From positions 1-44,002 of the forward strand of contig NZ_SULI01000025.1 of the NCBI RefSeq assembly GCF_005518135.1: a stretch of 44,002 nucleotides of DNA. Reading direction: 5' to 3'. Origin of the DNA: Shimia litoralis (lineage in GTDB: Bacteria > Pseudomonadota > Alphaproteobacteria > Rhodobacterales > Rhodobacteraceae). Positions 23,769 to 32,299 of this stretch are shown here, piece by piece. Within the stretch, counting starts at the first letter, position 1, and each line of letters starts with the position of its first letter. The position numbers were made by a program, and so were the translations under genes. The notes below the pieces were generated by a model, which saw nothing but the letters and a program-made list of their open reading frames with translations, searched no databases and was not told the origin of the DNA.

Positions 23769-25250
23769 TTAGAGAAATGCCGTTTCGTCAAAGCTGCGCA
23801 ATTTCCGAGAATGCAGCCTTTCCAGCGGCATTTCGCGCAAAGCTTCCATAGCTCTTATACCGATCATCAGGTGGCGTGACACTTGAGTTTTGTAAAAATC
23901 AGACGCCATTCCAGGAAGCTTGAGTTCCCCGTGTAGGGGTTTGTCAGAAACACATAGCAAGGTGCCGTATGGGACACGGAAGCGGAATCCGTTCGCAGCG
24001 ATGGTCGCGCTTTCCATGTCCAATCCAATCGCTCTGGACTGGGACAGGCGCTGAACCGGCCCAGACTGATCGCGCAGTTCCCAGTTGCGGTTGTCGATGG
24101 TTGCCACAGTTCCCGTGCGCATCACACGCTTAAGATCATATCCGCGAAGTTCGGTGACATCAGCCACTGCTTGCTCGAGGGCAATTTGGACTTCGGCCAA
24201 AGCAGGGATCGGAACCCAGACCGGTAGGTCGTCATCCAATACATGGTCTTCTCTAAGGTAGGCATGCGCCAGCACAAAATCCCCCAAAGATTGCGAGTTG
24301 CGCAAGCCCGCGCAATGACCAACCATGATCCACGCATGCGGGCGCAAAACCGCAATGTGATCTGTGGCCGTTTTGGCATTGGATGGCCCGACGCCGATGT
24401 TAACCAAAGTTATGCCGGACCCATCTTTGCGCTTAAGATGATAGGTCGGCATTTGCGGCTGTTTATCAACAGGTGAAATTGGCGTGTCCGCCGAAGTAAT
24501 CTCGACGTTTCCGGTGCTCACAAAACTGGAATATCCGCTGTTGGGGTCTGCCAGTTGCGTTCTGGCAAAGGCTTCGAATTCTGACACGTAGAACTGATAA
24601 TTGGTGAACAAGACGTGGTTCTGAAAGTGGCTCGGGTCTGTGGCCGTATAATGACTGAGCCGTGCGAGAGAATAGTCAATGCGCTGTGCCGTGAACGGCG
24701 AGAGGGGCCCGGTGCCGTCTTCGGCTTGTTCAAAGGTTCCGTTCACGATGTCATCGTTGGTGGTGGACAGGACAGGCACGTCAAAGACATCTCTTAGGAT
24801 GAAGCTGGCCGCGCCTTCTTGTGGAACCGTCAGCGAGGATTCTGAAGAGACGGCGAAGTGCACCGGAATGGGCGTCGTTGAAGGGCCAATGACCACGGGC
24901 ACGCCGTGGTTGCAGATCAATAGATCGATTTGCTGTTCAAGATAGCTTTGAAATAATTCAGGGCGGGTGATGGTTGCAACATGCGTGCCGGGTTCGGCCA
25001 CGTGGCCAAAGCTTAGTCGGCTATCGACGTGCGCAAAGCTGGTCGTGGTAATTCTGATTTCAGGGTAATAAGCACGAAACCGTTGTTGGTCCGGTCCGTG
25101 TTTCAGGACATTGCGAAAACTGTCACACAGGAACTGGGTTGCTATATCATACAGGTCTTGCAAGCGCGCCACGGCGGCTTTGGGGTCACTAAAGGCCTCT
25201 GCTGCAGGGACGTCCGGCGTCAGAATTGGAATTGTAGGGTGCGGAGTCAT
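23769..25250 (-). CDS. amn: AMP nucleosidase
   Basis: A 493-residue cytosolic enzyme that splits AMP into adenine and ribose 5-phosphate. The length and two-part layout match E. coli Amn (484): an N-terminal regulatory part and a C-terminal nucleoside-phosphorylase-like part with NIGVGPSNAKTATDHIAVLRPHAWIMVGHCAGL, DYVLAH-type blocks and GLDMESATIAANGFRF (the catalytic region). The start overlaps the end of ade by four bases (ATGA). Its product adenine is the substrate of the enzyme encoded upstream, so AMP is turned to hypoxanthine in two steps. Confidence 0.95.
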   Translation of the reverse strand: MTPHPTIPILTPDVPAAEAFSDPKAAVARLQDLYDIATQFLCDSFRNVLKHGPDQQRFRAYYPEIRITTTSFAHVDSRLSFGHVAEPGTHVATITRPELFQSYLEQQIDLLICNHGVPVVIGPSTTPIPVHFAVSSESSLTVPQEGAASFILRDVFDVPVLSTTNDDIVNGTFEQAEDGTGPLSPFTAQRIDYSLARLSHYTATDPSHFQNHVLFTNYQFYVSEFEAFARTQLADPNSGYSSFVSTGNVEITSADTPISPVDKQPQMPTYHLKRKDGSGITLVNIGVGPSNAKTATDHIAVLRPHAWIMVGHCAGLRNSQSLGDFVLAHAYLREDHVLDDDLPVWVPIPALAEVQIALEQAVADVTELRGYDLKRVMRTGTVATIDNRNWELRDQSGPVQRLSQSRAIGLDMESATIAANGFRFRVPYGTLLCVSDKPLHGELKLPGMASDFYKTQVSRHLMIGIRAMEALREMPLERLHSRKLRSFDETAFL

Positions 25251-27055
25251 GTGGTGCCCTTCAGCAGATCAATTTTTTCAAAGCTTCGGACGTCGACCAA
25301 ACCAAGATCAGAAATACGCAGTTCTGGAATCACCACAAGCGCCAAGAGGGAATGCTGCATATAGGCGTTGTTTAACGAACAGCCACAGTCCTGCATGGCG
25401 TTCATCATGGCTTGCGCTTTCTCGGCAACCTCGGTGGCTGGGCGGTCAGACATGAGCCCGGCGATTGGCAGCTCGACAAGTGCGAGTTCCTCACCATCTT
25501 TGAAGACCACGACCCCGCCGCCGACGTCGCCCAGACGATTGGCCGCCAGTGCCATGTTCTCGCGTGAGGTGCCCACCACAATCATATGATGACTGTCGTG
25601 GGCAACGGTGCTTGCCATCGCCATATCGCCGACATAGCCAAAGCCAGACACAAAGGCATTTGTCACCCCACCCGTAGCGCGGTGTCGCTCCACCAGAGCA
25701 ATTTGGCAGGTGTCAGTTTTCAGATCGCCCTCAACGATGCCGTTTTCAACGGGAAGGGTCGCCGTCAGCGCTTTTGTAGGGGCTTGGTTTTCGATGACAC
25801 CGATGACATTTGCCTGCACCGTATTGGCTCCAGCGGGTGCTTTGATGATAAAATCAGACGCGCCTAGGTGGCGGCCAAGGTGGACCGTATTTCGTGCCGC
25901 ATCGGGCCAGTCATAGTGCGGACAGTCAACAAGCCCCTTACCGTCTATTGCAACAGTCATGCCGCGCGCGATCACGTGCTCGATCGGGAGCGCCGTTAGA
26001 TCGCTGGTCAAAATGATATCTGCGCGTCTTCCGGGTGTAATAGAGCCTAATTCTCGCTCTAGGCCGAAATGGGTGGCTGTGTTGAGTGTTGCCATTTGCA
26101 ACGCAACAACCGGATCACATCCGCAAGAAATGGCGTGCCGCACGACGCGGTTCATATGGCCATCGTTGACCAATGTGCCAGAATGGCAATCGTCGGTGCA
26201 CAGAATAAAGTTTCTTGGATCAAGCCCTTTTTCGGTGACGGCGGTGATTTGGGTTTCCACATCATACCAAGCACTGCCCAATCGCATCATCGACCGCATA
26301 CCTTGGCGCACGCGGGCGATGGCGTCGGCTTCGCAGGTGCCTTCATGGTCATCGGCTGGGCCACCCGCCACATAGGCCGCAAAGTTTGGCCCAAGATCAG
26401 GGCTTGCGTAATGTCCACCAACTGTTTTCCCGGCGGCTTGTGTTGCGGCAATTTCGGCAAGCATTTTGGGGTCTGCGTTGATCACGCCCGGGAAATTCAT
26501 CATCTCTCCCAACCCGATAATTCCGGGCCAATGCATGGCCTCGGCGACATCGTTGGGCGAAATCTCGTATCCGGTGGTTTCCAACCCAGGTGCCGATGGC
26601 GCGCAGGATGGCATTTGGGTGAAGATATTGATGGGCTGCATCAAGGCTTCGTCATGCATCATGCGCACGCCGTGAAGGCCAAGCACATTGGCGATCTCAT
26701 GTGGATCCGTGAACATGGATGTTGTGCCGTGCGGAATGACGGCTCTGGCGAACTCTGCCGGAGTCAGCATGCCAGATTCGATGTGCATATGCGCATCGCA
26801 CAGTCCGGGAATCATAAATCTGCCATCTGCTTGGGTCACGTCGGTTTCAGGACCGATACAGTGGCTCGCGTCAGGCCCCACAAAGGCGATTCTACCGCTG
26901 GCGATTGCGATATCATGATTTGGCAGAATCTCGCGGGTGTGCACGTTCACCCATTGGCCATTCTGGATTACGCGATCCGCAGGCGCACGTCCGGCGGCAA
27001 CTGCGACAAGGCGGGGGGCGCATTCGGCCCAAGTTTTGATATTGGTTTGCTCCAT
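25247..27055 (-). CDS. ade: adenine deaminase
   Basis: A 602-residue amidohydrolase that turns adenine into hypoxanthine and ammonia. It has the N-terminal beta-sandwich strand VIQNGQWVNVHTREIL, the metal site GLCDAHMHIESGML, then TDPHEIANVLG, and DDCHSGTLVNDGHMNRVVRHAI with later metal His/Asp residues; GRRADIILTSDL and the C-terminal DVGGGVVVFKDGEELALVELPIAGLMS follow the ade pattern (PF13382). Length is standard. Four-base overlap with amn, and an FNR-like box lies 57 bases upstream. Confidence 0.94.
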   Translation of the reverse strand: MEQTNIKTWAECAPRLVAVAAGRAPADRVIQNGQWVNVHTREILPNHDIAIASGRIAFVGPDASHCIGPETDVTQADGRFMIPGLCDAHMHIESGMLTPAEFARAVIPHGTTSMFTDPHEIANVLGLHGVRMMHDEALMQPINIFTQMPSCAPSAPGLETTGYEISPNDVAEAMHWPGIIGLGEMMNFPGVINADPKMLAEIAATQAAGKTVGGHYASPDLGPNFAAYVAGGPADDHEGTCEADAIARVRQGMRSMMRLGSAWYDVETQITAVTEKGLDPRNFILCTDDCHSGTLVNDGHMNRVVRHAISCGCDPVVALQMATLNTATHFGLERELGSITPGRRADIILTSDLTALPIEHVIARGMTVAIDGKGLVDCPHYDWPDAARNTVHLGRHLGASDFIIKAPAGANTVQANVIGVIENQAPTKALTATLPVENGIVEGDLKTDTCQIALVERHRATGGVTNAFVSGFGYVGDMAMASTVAHDSHHMIVVGTSRENMALAANRLGDVGGGVVVFKDGEELALVELPIAGLMSDRPATEVAEKAQAMMNAMQDCGCSLNNAYMQHSLLALVVIPELRISDLGLVDVRSFEKIDLLKGTT

Positions 27056-27111
27056 GGCTCACGTTGGCACGCCAATAGACGGTGATCAAGCTCTGCCAAT
27101 ATGAAGCTTTC

Positions 27112-27125
27112 TTGATCTGGATCAC
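27112..27125. promoter_or_regulatory. FNR/FnrL-type binding site between ade and the aldolase gene
   Basis: TTGATCTGGATCAC matches the FNR consensus TTGATnnnnATCAA in nine of ten specified bases. It lies 57 bases before ade (minus) and 101 bases before the aldolase ATG at 27227 (plus). FnrL is the oxygen-responsive regulator of Rhodobacterales. Which gene it controls cannot be read here; position relative to a promoter is unknown. Confidence 0.55.
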
Positions 27126-27226
27126 GCCCAATTATTGAAATGGCGCCCCGTGTCGGCGGGTGGTTGAATTTGTTGGCAATCATTTTCGTGATCATGCACG
27201 GTGGCGCAAAACAGAGAGGTGTCAAT

Positions 27227-27982
27227 ATGAGTGCAACCGAACATCGCCCGAATATGGATTTTTGGCAGGAGCGTGTGGATTTGGCCGCGGCATTTCGCTG
27301 GACAGCACGTTTGAATTTGCACGAAGGTGTGGCAAACCATTTCAGCCTGTCGATTAATGACAGCGGCACCAAATTCCTGATGAACCCAAATCAGATGCAC
27401 TTTGCACGCGTTAAGGCGAGTGATCTGATCGTGGTGGACGCTGATGATCCTGAAACGCTCGAGGGGCCTGATGCCCCTGATCCGACCGCATGGGGGTTGC
27501 ATGGCGGCATTCATCGTCATTGTGCGCATGCCAGATGTGCGATGCACGTACACTCGGTACATGCGACCGTTCTTGCATCTCTAGCGGACAGCAATCTGCC
27601 TCCGATCGACCAAAATTCGGCGACCTTTTATAATCGGTATGTCATTGATGACCATTACGGCGGTCTTGCGTTCGAAGATGAAGGCGCGCGTTGTGCCGCG
27701 CTTTTGACGGACCCCAAGGTCAAAACCATGATTATGGGGAACCACGGGATTATGATTATTGGCGATACCGTCGCAGAAACATTTAATCGCCTCTACTATT
27801 TCGAACGTGCCGCTGAAACCTATATTCGCGCGTTGCAAACCGGCCAGCCGCTGCGGGTGCTGTCAGATGAAATCGCTGAGAAAACAGCGCGCGAGCTTGA
27901 GCAATATCCCGAACAAGATATCCGCCATCTCAACGAGCTAAAAGCCATCCTTGATGAAGAAGGTTCAAATTACGCAAGTTAG
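27227..27982 (+). CDS. class II aldolase/adducin domain protein
   Basis: A 251-residue protein of the class II aldolase/adducin N-terminal family (PF00596). It has the N-terminal RLNLHEGVANHFSLSI region, the metal-binding HVHS with H107 and H109, and MGNHGIMIIGDTVAETFNRLYYFERAAE with a further metal His. Members include fuculose-phosphate aldolase and many proteins of unknown activity; the typical catalytic residues cannot be assigned to a substrate here. The frame is open to 27140, but GAGAGG and the family N-terminus support the ATG at 27227. It is divergent from ade and convergent with the GlxA gene. Confidence 0.85.
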   Translation: MSATEHRPNMDFWQERVDLAAAFRWTARLNLHEGVANHFSLSINDSGTKFLMNPNQMHFARVKASDLIVVDADDPETLEGPDAPDPTAWGLHGGIHRHCAHARCAMHVHSVHATVLASLADSNLPPIDQNSATFYNRYVIDDHYGGLAFEDEGARCAALLTDPKVKTMIMGNHGIMIIGDTVAETFNRLYYFERAAETYIRALQTGQPLRVLSDEIAEKTARELEQYPEQDIRHLNELKAILDEEGSNYAS

Positions 27983-28029
27983 AGACTGTATTTCGCCTTT
28001 GACGCCCATTTATCAGGGGCCCGCATCGC

Positions 28030-28968
28030 CTATTGGCGTAGTTCGCGAGGTGTGGCGCCAAACTCCGATTTGAAGGCTCGGGTCATTGCGCTTGGGTTAA
28101 GGTATCCACACCTGAGAGCAATTTCCGATACCGGAATATCCGTTTCGGATACGAGTTTACGGGCAAGATTTAGGCGCAGGCGCCCATATACCTTTTGTGG
28201 CGTGGCGCCGAGATCGGCGAGCATGCGGGATTCCAGAGATTTTTGGGTGCGTCCGACACGGCTGGCGACGTCTTTGATGGTCAAAGGTTCCTCTAGGTGT
28301 TCCTGCATCACTGCGAGTGCTCGATTTACCACGCGGCTTTTTGGGCTGGCACCACGAGCGTGGCTTCGGGCGGAATCGCGTGTCATGAACAGTTGGGCAA
28401 CTTCAAGAGCCAAAGCTTGACCACGATCGCGGGCAATCAGATGTAGGATAAGATCAAACGCCGCCATTGCGCCCGAGCAAGTGATCCGATCCCTGTCTTC
28501 GATAAATCGTTCGCGCTGGGCGTCTACTTCGGGGAACCTTTCGGCAAAGTTGGTAAGTTCTTCCCAGTGAATTGTTGCTTGATATTGGTCCAACAGCCCC
28601 GCTTCTGCCAAAAGCCAACTGCCCGTATCCATCCCAACAAGAGGTGAAAACCGTTTGGCCGCTGATCTTAGGGCGGCCAATGTACGCCAACCGCCATGAT
28701 TCAAAAACCCATACGACGGCATCACGATAAGTGGACCGCCCGAGGCCGTAGCGAGCGTGGCGTGCGGCGTCACTTGAAGCCCGCTTGATGATGTAACGGG
28801 GTGTCGGTCAAGCGATAGAAACTTCCATTCATACAGGGGCTTTCCCGAGATCATGTTTGCGGCGCGCAGGGGCTCGATGGTGTTTGCAAGGCAATGATTA
28901 GAAAAGCCCTCGAACAAGAGAACCCCGAAATGCTGCGGAGCAGCGGATTGAATTGACCAATTGTGCAT
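28030..28968 (-). CDS. GlxA family transcriptional regulator next to the carnitine-type operon
   Basis: A 312-residue regulator with an N-terminal DJ-1/PfpI-like domain (HFGVLLFEGFSNHCLANTIEPLRAAN; MDTGSWLLAEAGLL) and a C-terminal AraC-type HTH (TIKDVASRVGRTQKSLESRM; EIALRCGYLNPSAMTRAFKSEFGATPREL). The ATG at 28968 begins the family N-terminus; a TTG at 29004 in frame is less likely. It faces away from the acyl-CoA dehydrogenase gene, sharing a 77-base region with it, so it probably controls that operon, as CdhR controls carnitine dehydrogenase genes in Pseudomonas. The inducer would be a quaternary amine or its CoA ester; that is inference. Confidence 0.88.
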   Translation of the reverse strand: MHNWSIQSAAPQHFGVLLFEGFSNHCLANTIEPLRAANMISGKPLYEWKFLSLDRHPVTSSSGLQVTPHATLATASGGPLIVMPSYGFLNHGGWRTLAALRSAAKRFSPLVGMDTGSWLLAEAGLLDQYQATIHWEELTNFAERFPEVDAQRERFIEDRDRITCSGAMAAFDLILHLIARDRGQALALEVAQLFMTRDSARSHARGASPKSRVVNRALAVMQEHLEEPLTIKDVASRVGRTQKSLESRMLADLGATPQKVYGRLRLNLARKLVSETDIPVSEIALRCGYLNPSAMTRAFKSEFGATPRELRQ

Positions 28969-29045
28969 GTAAAAAGGATAATACTGCACGATGTGGGACT
29001 TCAAGACCGTTCAGGCTTGGGCTGTACCATCAACGGAGATCCCCG

Positions 29046-30206
29046 ATGCAGTTTGGTTTGACCGATGAACAAGACATGATTGTCTCGACTGTGCGTAGCT
29101 TTGTCGAAAACGAAATTTATCCTCACGAGGATCTGGTCGAGCGCACGGGCGAAGTTCCCGCCGAGATTGCTGACCGTATCAAGCAAAAGACACTCGAGCT
29201 TGGGTTTTATGCCTGCAACTTCCCGGAAGAGGTCGGTGGGGCAGGGCTAAGCCATCTGGAGTTTGCATTGGTGGAACGTGAATTGGGGCGCGGCTCTATG
29301 GCGTTGAACCACTTTTTTGGACGACCACAGAACATCTTGATGGCCTGTGAAGGCGAGCAAAAAGAGCGCTATCTTTTCCCAGCGGTGCGGGGCGAGCGCA
29401 TGGATGCTTTAGCCATGACCGAGCCGGGTGCAGGGTCAGATGTGCGCGGAATGAAGTGTTCTGCTGTGCGAGACGGAGGCGATTGGGTTCTGAATGGCAC
29501 TAAGCACTTTATTTCCGGTGCAGAGCATGCGGATTTTGTGATTGTGTTTGTGGCAACGGGCGAAGACATGACACCCCGAGGCCCCAAAAAGCGGATTACG
29601 ACCTTTTTGGTCGATCGGGGTACGCCTGGGTTCACAATTCGGGATGGATATAAATCAGTCAGCCATCGTGGTTACAAGAACATGGTTCTTGAATTCGACG
29701 ACTGCCGCTTGCCCGACGCGCAGGTGTTGGGCGAGGTCGATGGTGGTTTCGCAGTTATGAATGAATGGTTGTATGCGACACGGATCACTGTGGCCACCAT
29801 GTGTGTGGGGCGCGCGAGACGTGCGTTTGATTATGCGCTTGAGTATGCCGCCCAGCGAGAGCAATTCGGTCAGCCCATTGGCAAGTTTCAGGGGGTGAGT
29901 TTCCAGCTGGCTGATATGATCACCGAAATTGACGCCGCTGACTTGCTGACGCTTGCGGCGGCAGAGCGGCTTGATCGCGGTTTGCCAGCCAATCGGGAAA
30001 TCGCCTCTGCCAAACTCTATGCGTCTGAAATGCTGGCGCGGGTCACGGATGCCGCCATTCAACTGCACGGCGGTATGGGGCTAATGGACGACTATCCACT
30101 GGAGCGGTTTTGGCGCGATGCGCGTGTCGAGCGTATTTGGGATGGCACGTCAGAAATACAACGACACATCATCAGCAGGGATCTATTGCGTCCGTTGGGC
30201 GCATAA
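29046..30206 (+). CDS. acyl-CoA dehydrogenase, possibly for gamma-butyrobetainyl-CoA
   Basis: A 386-residue FAD enzyme of the acyl-CoA dehydrogenase family, which removes two hydrogens from acyl-CoA to give 2-enoyl-CoA. It has the N-terminal helical domain, the FAD/substrate motif MTEPGAGSDVRGMK, the FTIRDGYKSVSHRGYKNM beta region and the C-terminal QREQFGQPIGKFQGVSFQLADM plus QLHGGMGLMDDYPLERFWRDAR. The position of the usual catalytic Glu of the medium-chain type (YEGT) is Asp366 in RIWDGTSEIQ, also seen in relatives. The ATG at 29046 has GGAG upstream; the frame extends further. Substrate inferred from the two genes downstream. Confidence 0.9.
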   Translation: MQFGLTDEQDMIVSTVRSFVENEIYPHEDLVERTGEVPAEIADRIKQKTLELGFYACNFPEEVGGAGLSHLEFALVERELGRGSMALNHFFGRPQNILMACEGEQKERYLFPAVRGERMDALAMTEPGAGSDVRGMKCSAVRDGGDWVLNGTKHFISGAEHADFVIVFVATGEDMTPRGPKKRITTFLVDRGTPGFTIRDGYKSVSHRGYKNMVLEFDDCRLPDAQVLGEVDGGFAVMNEWLYATRITVATMCVGRARRAFDYALEYAAQREQFGQPIGKFQGVSFQLADMITEIDAADLLTLAAAERLDRGLPANREIASAKLYASEMLARVTDAAIQLHGGMGLMDDYPLERFWRDARVERIWDGTSEIQRHIISRDLLRPLGA

Positions 30207-30225
30207 CCTTCTAAAATTGGCAGGT

Positions 30226-30257
30226 GTCGGGAGATGTGCCGTGTGCACATTCCCGAC
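30226..30257 (+). repeat. strong inverted repeat between the dehydrogenase and CoA-ligase genes
   Basis: GTCGGGA (30226-30232) pairs with TCCCGAC (30251-30257), and ATGTGC (30234-30239) with GCACAT (30245-30250), giving 13 base pairs with one bulged G and a five-base loop. It has no T-run, and the next gene starts 17 bases later. It is probably an mRNA processing or stability element inside the operon, or a regulator site. Confidence 0.6.
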
Positions 30258-30274
30258 TGTGAGCGGGGTCAAAA

Positions 30275-32299
30275 ATGAAACGTGATTTTTCGAGACTGTT
30301 TCACCCAAAATCCGTTGCGGTGATTGGGGGTGGTGCATGGTGTGTTCAAGTTATTCGCCAATTGGAAAAGTTCGACTTTCAAGGCGAAATTTGGCCTGTG
30401 CATCCCAAATCCAAAGAGGTCGCAGGGCACGCGGCCTTTGCGCGACTAGAAGACCTACCCAAGGCCCCTGATGCGAGCTTCATTGGCATCAATCGGTTTG
30501 CGACGGTCGAAACGGTCAAGGTCCTGCAAGATATGGGAGCTGGCGGTGCTGTGTGCTTTGCGTCGGGATTTTCCGAGGCGTCTGCAGAAGATTCCGCGAG
30601 TGATGATTTGCAGGCCCAGCTTGTGCAAGCCGCCGGTGACATGCCGATATTGGGTCCGAATTGTTACGGGGTGATCAATGCGGTGGATGGGGCGGCCTTG
30701 TGGCCGGATCAACACGGATGCTCCCATGTGGATCGTGGCGTAGCGATCCTTACACAGTCATCGAATATTGCCATTAACCTGACCAACCAGCAGCGTGGTT
30801 TGCCAATCGCGTATGTGGCGACCTGTGGGAATATGGCGCAAAGCTCTCAGGCCGAGATCGCCGCGGCTCTTTTGGAGGATGAACGGGTCACCGCAATTGG
30901 CCTGCATATCGAAGGGTTTTCGGATTTACGTGCATGGGAGCGTTTGGCGCAAAAGGCGCAGGCGCGTTCGATCCCCATTGTGGCGCTCAAGGTTGGGCTA
31001 TCGGAGCAGGCGCAAACGGCCACGGTATCTCACACGGCATCCTTGGCCGGAAGCGATGCAGGTGCGCAAGCCTTGTTAGATCGATTGGGAATCGTGCGTG
31101 TCTGGGACTTGCCAGTGTTTCTTGAGACGTTGAAAATTTTTCATATGGCCGGGCCGCTTGCGAGTAACCGTGTGGCATCGATAAGTTGTTCCGGCGGTGA
31201 GGCAAGCTTGGTCGCAGATACGGCACACGGGCGTGATGTGGTGTTTCCGCCGCTTAATTCTGTGCAGACATCCAATCTCTCGAATGCGTTGGGCCCGATG
31301 GTTGCTCTGGCAAACCCACTTGATTACCACACCTATATTTGGCGTGACAAAGACGCCATGACCAAGGCATGGGCGGCTATGACCGATCCCTCAATTGGGA
31401 TCACTATGACCATTGTCGACTATCCTCCTACGGATGCCGAGGATTGGGAATGTGCCACGGCTGCTGCGGTGAACGTCCATCAACAGACCGGCCAGGTCGT
31501 GGCTGTGGTCGCATCGTTGCCTGAACTCATGCCACCGGATGTCGCTGCGCGACTTCAGGAGGGTGGGGTCATCCCGTTGTATGGGTTGCGAGAGGCCGTT
31601 GAGGCAATCGAAGCGGCGTCTTGCAGGCGCGTGGCGCAAGCACAGCCGGTGTTGCTGGCAAGGTCTGTCGCATGCGAGAGCGAAATTCTGACCGAAGCCC
31701 AAGCGAAAGCCGAGTTTGCCCAGTTTGGAATGGACGTGCCGCAAAGTCTTGGGGTTCACAGTGATCAAGAACTTTTGAAGGCTGCCGAACAGATCGGCGC
31801 GCCCTTGGTGTTGAAGGGGCAAGGCATCGCCCACAAGACCGAAATGGGCGCTGTGCGTGTGGGCCTTGACCCAAGCGAAGTCGAAGCGGCTGCGCGGTCT
31901 ATGCCGACCAACAGTTTTCTGATTGAAGAAATGGTTTCTGATGGTGTGGCTGAACTATTGGTGGGGGTCACACGTGATCCGGCGCATGGATTTGTATTGA
32001 CGATAGCGGCAGGTGGTATTTTGACTGAACTTGTTTCAGATCGGGTGTCGGTGTTGATCCCGACGAATGATGAGACCCTAAAGCAGGCTCTATCAAGGCT
32101 AAAAGTGGCAAAATTGCTGAATGGCTATCGCGGCCAACCGGCGGCACATATGGATGCGATCCTTGGCGCAATTCACGCCCTTGAGGACTATGTCCTTGCC
32201 AATGCGCTCTTGCTTGAAGAAGCTGAAATCAACCCGTTAATTTGCACTCCCAGCCGCGCGGTTGTCGCCGATGCGCTGATCAGAAAGGCCATGTCATGA
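30275..32299 (+). CDS. ADP-forming acyl-CoA ligase (acetate--CoA ligase family)
   Basis: A 674-residue enzyme fusing alpha and beta parts of the NDP-forming acyl-CoA synthetase superfamily. In order: a CoA-binding domain (about 5-140; SVAVIGG, GPNCYGVIN), a succinyl-CoA ligase-like domain with phospho-His253 in TVSHTASLAGSDAG, and a C-terminal ATP-grasp domain (about 455-670; GAPLVLKGQGIAHKTEMGAVRVGL, LLLEEAEINPLI). It converts a carboxylic acid, ATP and CoA to acyl-CoA, ADP and Pi. Within this operon it should activate gamma-butyrobetaine, crotonobetaine or carnitine. It overlaps caiD by four bases. Confidence 0.9.
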   Translation: MKRDFSRLFHPKSVAVIGGGAWCVQVIRQLEKFDFQGEIWPVHPKSKEVAGHAAFARLEDLPKAPDASFIGINRFATVETVKVLQDMGAGGAVCFASGFSEASAEDSASDDLQAQLVQAAGDMPILGPNCYGVINAVDGAALWPDQHGCSHVDRGVAILTQSSNIAINLTNQQRGLPIAYVATCGNMAQSSQAEIAAALLEDERVTAIGLHIEGFSDLRAWERLAQKAQARSIPIVALKVGLSEQAQTATVSHTASLAGSDAGAQALLDRLGIVRVWDLPVFLETLKIFHMAGPLASNRVASISCSGGEASLVADTAHGRDVVFPPLNSVQTSNLSNALGPMVALANPLDYHTYIWRDKDAMTKAWAAMTDPSIGITMTIVDYPPTDAEDWECATAAAVNVHQQTGQVVAVVASLPELMPPDVAARLQEGGVIPLYGLREAVEAIEAASCRRVAQAQPVLLARSVACESEILTEAQAKAEFAQFGMDVPQSLGVHSDQELLKAAEQIGAPLVLKGQGIAHKTEMGAVRVGLDPSEVEAAARSMPTNSFLIEEMVSDGVAELLVGVTRDPAHGFVLTIAAGGILTELVSDRVSVLIPTNDETLKQALSRLKVAKLLNGYRGQPAAHMDAILGAIHALEDYVLANALLLEEAEINPLICTPSRAVVADALIRKAMS

